Made by a program: the position numbers and the translations under genes. Shown in pieces: positions 14,982-15,630 of a stretch of DNA of 15,630 nucleotides. The DNA is taken from contig DFYG01000058.1 in NCBI GenBank assembly GCA_002382605.1, positions 3,987-19,616 on the forward strand, read 5' to 3'. The notes below the pieces were generated by a model. It saw nothing but the letters and a program-made list of their open reading frames with translations. It had not been told where the DNA came from and made no database searches. Source of the DNA: Synergistaceae bacterium UBA4088 (lineage in GTDB: Bacteria > Synergistota > Synergistia > Synergistales > Thermovirgaceae). Every line of letters starts with the position of its first letter. The stretch's first letter is position 1.

Positions 14982-15630
14982 ATGACAGATTTTGTGATCC
15001 GAACACTTTCCCGTGAAGAAGCCATTGGGAAACTTGCGGCAAATCTTGGTTTTCCATGGGCGCTGAATGTCAAAAGGAATGTCCCCCTTGAGAAAGCGAT
15101 AGGGTTTCCCTTGGCTGAAGATCTGATCTCCCGAACCCCCAATCCTCCTTTCAGCAGAAGTCTTCGTGACGGATACGCGGTGCGCTCGCAGGATATTGTC
15201 GGAGCGAGTGACTCATCTCCTGTTTTTCTTTACATCTCCGGAGAAGTTCCCATGGGGCGCATGCCGGACATTTCGGTACCACGAGAGAACGCGGCTCTTG
15301 TTCACACGGGCGGTGCGATACCTCAGGGAGCCGACTCGGTCATTATGATTGAAAATACCTCTGAAAGCGGCAGAATGGTCGAGATCCGCAAGTCGGTTCA
15401 GGAGGGGGAAAACATCCTATTCGAAGGGGAAGAGTTCGAAAAGGGACATCTGATCCTTCGGGCCGGTGAGATCGTAAACTTCAAAAATATCGGTTCGATC
15501 GCAACCTGCGGATTTCAGACCGTTGATATTATTGATTTGAGAGTTGCAATAATCAGCACTGGAGATGAAATAGTCCCGGCCGGAATTGTGGACCTTCCCC
15601 CCGGCCAGATACGCGATTCCAACTCCTCTG
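14982..15630 (+). CDS. moeA: molybdopterin molybdenumtransferase MoeA, 3' partial
   Basis: Enzyme of molybdenum cofactor synthesis that inserts molybdate into adenylated molybdopterin. The frame is open from ATG 14982 to the window end (216 complete codons, no stop). Family motifs are EEAIGKLAANLG near the N terminus, PPFSRSLRDGYAV (family usually PPFDRSAMDGYAV), VHTGGAIPQGADSVIMIE, EGENI followed by FEGEEF, and VAIISTGDEIVPAG with PPGQIRDSNSS at the start of the MoCF-binding domain. About half of a typical 400-residue MoeA is present. It starts 45 bases after the SPOR gene with only a weak GGGT-like ribosome site, so it may be the tail of the same operon or the start of an unrelated module. 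A paralogue acting in another molybdopterin-related step is possible. Confidence 0.93.
   Translation, partial: MTDFVIRTLSREEAIGKLAANLGFPWALNVKRNVPLEKAIGFPLAEDLISRTPNPPFSRSLRDGYAVRSQDIVGASDSSPVFLYISGEVPMGRMPDISVPRENAALVHTGGAIPQGADSVIMIENTSESGRMVEIRKSVQEGENILFEGEEFEKGHLILRAGEIVNFKNIGSIATCGFQTVDIIDLRVAIISTGDEIVPAGIVDLPPGQIRDSNSS

Noticed and set aside
15166..15348. Short plus-strand open frame in a different register inside moeA.
   Set aside because: The surrounding sequence translates in the frame of ATG 14982 as clear MoeA motifs, so this is a shadow.

Overview
This window is one co-directional (+ strand) stretch of a bacterial division and cell wall (dcw) cluster, almost entirely coding, with 16 to 45 base gaps or short overlaps between genes. 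The order is murE (5' end cut off by the window), murF, mraY, murD, ftsW, murG, murC, murB, an ftsQ-like gene, ftsA, ftsZ, a radical SAM gene, a SPOR-domain gene, and moeA (3' end cut off). GC content looks moderate, a little under 50%. No RNA genes, mobile elements, CRISPR arrays, convincing promoters or terminators were seen, and no gene-free stretch exceeds 50 bases.

Positions 1-9457 hold the cytoplasmic peptidoglycan precursor pathway. MurC, MurD, MurE and MurF build UDP-MurNAc-pentapeptide. MurB makes UDP-MurNAc for MurC. MraY and MurG make lipid I and lipid II, and FtsW polymerises lipid II at the septum. MurE keeps the DNPR signature expected for a meso-diaminopimelate enzyme. Positions 9438-12737 hold the division genes: a divergent bitopic protein in the ftsQ/divIB slot, the membrane-tethering ATPase-fold protein FtsA, and the tubulin homologue FtsZ. 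FtsZ is split by a one-base frameshift near 11776-11782, which is more likely a sequence error than biology because the gene is normally essential.

Positions 12766-14936 hold two less usual cluster members: an uncharacterised radical SAM protein with a B12-binding-like N-terminal region, and a single-pass SPOR-domain protein that could play an FtsN-like role. At 14982 the molybdopterin gene moeA begins and runs off the window.

The organism is a bacterium with DAP-type peptidoglycan. The gene order (no ddl between murB and ftsQ; radical SAM, SPOR and moeA genes after ftsZ), the heavy use of AGA/AGG arginine codons and the TTG/GTG starts remind me most of the Synergistota. That is recollection plus inference, not a database result, and Firmicutes-like or other deep lineages are not excluded. 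I see no undescribed biological system. The points most worth a second look are the ftsZ frameshift, the radical SAM gene in a division cluster, the SPOR protein, the divergent FtsQ, and unusual residues in MurE, MurB and the FtsZ tail.
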